64,000 nucleotides of DNA from Phoronis australis (Eukaryota > Phoronida > Phoronidae). The stretch is from the NCBI GenBank assembly GCA_002633005.1, contig NMRA01000666.1, positions 62,001 through 126,000 of the forward strand, read 5' to 3'. The notes below the pieces were generated by a model, which saw only the letters and a list, made by a program, of their open reading frames with translations, was not told the origin of the DNA and made no database searches. Position numbers and translations under genes: made by a program. Below are positions 60,775 to 64,000 of this stretch, piece after piece (position 1 is the stretch's first letter; every line of letters starts with the position of its first letter).

Positions 60775-60850
60775 TAACTTTACTCATTGTTCGAGTACGG
60801 AGATTTGACTCCAGGTCACCTTTATCTAACTGAGATACCACTGTGTTATG
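60775..60850 (-). mobile_element. Possible tRNA-derived SINE head
   Basis: On the minus strand, TATCTCAGTTAG resembles an A box and GGAGTCAAATCTCC forms a T-arm-like hairpin at tRNA-like spacing. Both boxes have mismatches, so the call is weak. Confidence 0.3.
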
Positions 60851-63800
60851 TTTATAATACCAGTTTGCACAAAAATGATATTTGACAAATTTACATTAAA
60901 GCAAAAAATTTTGGCTATTTTGCACTCGACTACCTTGTGGGTTGTTGTAATATATTCGACCAAGGCAGTCATATTTCCACCAATTTTTTGCTAATATAAT
61001 CAACTCAAAATTTACTGGTGTTGACAAAACATTCCCACAGCATCAACATATATCATTCCATATAAAGAAATGATGACTAAGTACTGAGAATTAGGGACAC
61101 ATGATCACCATTCCTAAAACAAAACCATTAACTGAGTAATGGCTTCTGAAACATGATTCATGATTCAGCAAGGTTTGCATTTGCAAGGATCCAGTAATAA
61201 CAATCCACCACAGTATGTACATGCTAATGTGAAAATGGGCCATGGACCTATGGTGAAAATCCTGCAGTTTGATACAGTCTCTAAAATTTGGTACACGGAA
61301 ATCAGAAATTGAACTTTCTTCGTTTAATCTGAAGGATACGGACAATTTCGACATTAATGATATTTCCCAAATTTCAAACATTGTATCATCAAAGATAGCT
61401 GCTAACGCAACAACGAGGAGACTGGTCGTTTGTCATTGATCATACATTCTAGAATTTATGACGGTCAACACTGCATATTCCTAAAATTTGGTACAATTTC
61501 CAAACTTGACCAAAATATAGTTTTTTCATTGTCCTACACAGGAAATTTTTGCCGCGGTAGTATTTCTACTTCACTGGGTGCACCATTTGTGTTCTTTCAA
61601 GTCTCCCACAAGAGGCATAAGTGACCACCTGAAAAATGTTCTCCATCATAAAACCCCAAAGCTGACATTTTCAGTAGCAGTGTACTTTTGTCCTGTACTA
61701 GTACACAATTCTTTTCTCACAAGCTGTGCAATTCCTTTCCTATGCACACACCAAATTCTTTTCAAAGCAAAATGCATTTTCTTTTCTCATGGCCCACAGT
61801 TGTTCTCTTCATTCTCTGACAGGCATGAATTAATGCAATACTCTGCCCAAGACAACAGAACGACTGATTCACTACTGAAGAAAGTTAGGATTACAAGAAA
61901 TCACTGCCGTGCGTACTTAAGGTTACGTGTACCCCTGATTAAAATGCTGTCTTCTTGAAATATCAAGCATCTAGCCACTGTCAATTCATAAAGTACATAT
62001 TTTCTGAAACAAAGATATGGGACAAATCTAATCACTGCCATTCACAACACTGTACCATTCTCGTGGTCATGTGCTTTTGACAAAAATGTCATTTTTGAAA
62101 GGTATATATTAAAAGGGAAAAAGTCCTTTCACTAGTATTCACATTTTCGGTACTAAACATTGATGAAAATGCTTCAAACCAGTGTATTTTATTTTCCACA
62201 GTTAGCGCCGATGTTTCTAATGGTATGTTTGAGCTAAAGTGGCATTCAATATTCATTTTTTGGCAGCTGAGACATCGTAAGAAATTGACTGGGGGGAGAA
62301 ACGCCGGCAAACTGACTATGAAAACTGTAAGAAGACACAGCAGAGGAAACACAATTGATTAATTCCTCTTGACGACCAGATACCTCATTAACCACCTGAT
62401 AGTTTGTGACGGTAATTGCCAAATCAGCAACTTACAAGGTTTCACACACTTGAGTTATAACTTGACAAGGCCAAGTCAAGTCAAGTCAGGGTTTTTTAGC
62501 AGACTGCAAAAAGACTCCTGCATACAGCAATATCTACTGGTATTACAAGTAATCTAAAAATAACTACTTTCCGAGCATAAAATGTAAAACGGTGACAGTA
62601 ACAATAGGAAGTGCCCAGGATCTAACAATCAGTGAAGAATTCATTTTATACAGGGTTGTTTGACTGGAATGCATAGCAAGTTGAAGATTACTGACAGGCC
62701 AACTGGTTCAAAGTGATGCTTGCAACTCGAGTGCTGAACTTTGAATCAAACTAAGGTCTTACGGACAGCTCACTTGTGTTATCAGCTGGCATGCGGGCAT
62801 TAAAAATGTCATATCTGCACACAACCACCAGTATCTTGCTGTAGAGATCAGCACAATGGGGGACATCAAAACTTAGAAATTAACATTAAAATGAAGGCAT
62901 GACCATTATGATAAGAATTTTTGTTATTTACTATGTGCAAGAAAGGCAACCGATTGAAGAAGTGTGGCCAATTCTTACAATGCATCAGTTCAATGCTGGC
63001 CTACGCTAAATTGGGCTCCATAATTATCACATTATACCGTTCCCAGACGGGATACCTTATTCACGGTATGCGAGGGCCATCAGCGAAAATCTGTAGTCCA
63101 CTAGATGAGAAATCAGCATAAATATTTCTAAGACCAGGATGGACCATTCAGGCAAACACGATGCAGGAGATGACGTACAATAACTCACCAGAGACTGCAG
63201 GGAATAGATTGATCAATCAACGGCCACAATGTCTGTAACATTTGATGTTGATGCACCATGCCTGTGAAGTGTTTAGTTTTCTTTTATTGCCAACACATTT
63301 ATGCTTCTTCTTCACATGAAATTTTAAGTAATTGCTTGCCAAAATTCTTTCTGCTGACTGATGATTGCACTGGTGGCTTGATACAAGACAATGAAAAAAT
63401 TGTTTTGTCTAGATGTCTGACAAATTATTGTAACTAGGTCCCCAAGCATACCTATGCACAAGTGCCCTCTAATGTTTAGAAGTAAAAATAAAACATGGTC
63501 ACTTCCCAATCACCTTTTACAAAAGTTAGTCAGTCATGCTAACAACACCTGAGTATGTACAAGAGGACAGAGTCCCAAGTGACGCACCCAGAAACTCAGA
63601 ATGCATCTTCTAATAAGCTTAATCGCAGCATGTGACCTAGACACATAGCTTCAGGTGAACACAATCAGACATCCTTTTAATAAGTATTCTCACTTTATTC
63701 AGTAATGGTGGTTATGATCAAACAGTGAATTGGAGTTAAAATAGACATAAGTGGTTCAGCACCAACCGGAAAGAGAATACAATTAGTACAAGTGGTTGTT

Positions 63801-64000
63801 TGAAAACTTGAAACATGCAGATAAGGCACCACTGCAGAAATGTCAGTTGACAAAAAAAATGAAATAGAAAGTAACTCCATTTTTGTTAAATTAAGTATCA
63901 TATCTTTATCTGAAGACGTGACATTACTATTAGTTATTCATGCCAGACTAAATTTTAGAGAATCGTAAAATCATACTTCAAGTTACTAAATGATTCAATT

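Larger units (their letters stand above)
60531..64000 (-). other. ARL8: ARL8 intron (5' exons not in the window)
   Basis: Presumed intron upstream of the LWDIGG exon. It contains the hairpin MITE at 60607-60695 and a tRNA-like stretch at about 60775-60850. I found no sequence encoding the G1 (P-loop) or switch I motifs and no other gene. Confidence 0.6.

Noticed and set aside
1-64000. CRISPR arrays, operons, bacterial regulatory sites
   Set aside because: The window is animal nuclear DNA with spliced genes; no repeat-spacer structure is present.

Overview
The window is nuclear DNA of an animal, most likely a marine invertebrate deuterostome such as amphioxus or a hemichordate. This rests on gene content (a rolling-stone-like membrane protein, a TRIM protein with RING, two B-boxes and a beta-propeller, a lone kringle exon, the centriole protein MDM1, LLPH and ARL8), on spliced genes with phased GT-AG introns, and on many small DNA transposons. 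The species cannot be fixed from the sequence. All gene calls come from reading translations and splice sites by eye; nothing was searched.

Layout. 1-12.6 kb: mostly intergenic, with one kringle exon (2783-3070, +), a tRNA-like SINE head and miniature inverted-repeat elements (MITEs). 12.65-14.61 kb: a TRIM-family gene with an uninterrupted coding region (+). 14.7-16.5 kb: a LINE 3' end and MITEs. 18.42-24.46 kb: a two-coding-exon rolling-stone-like gene (+) whose roughly 5 kb intron holds repeats and the 765-base gap at 22207-22971. 27.33-46.33 kb: a complete MDM1 gene (-) in 18 coding exons; all splice phases agree and encode 924 residues. 46.4-46.6 kb: a compact bidirectional promoter. 46.6-53.4 kb: LLPH (+), with a leader intron and one coding intron that together carry an 888-bp foldback, a 501-bp MITE, a 1680-bp terminal-inverted-repeat (TIR) element and a Harbinger-like MITE. 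56.66-60.53 kb and beyond: the last four coding exons of ARL8 (-); its start lies past the right edge.

The genes do not form a pathway. The closest functional neighbourhood is the head-to-head pair MDM1 (centriole/microtubule) and LLPH (nucleolar, ribosome biogenesis), which appear to share one housekeeping-type promoter. The most notable non-genic signals are the foldback in the LLPH leader intron, a piggyBac deletion derivative with intact TTAA-flanked termini in MDM1 intron 16, a two-copy MITE family with 6-bp target duplications, and a minisatellite in ARL8 made from copies of an exon's own 5' splice site. Two duplications that abut single N characters look like assembly artefacts.
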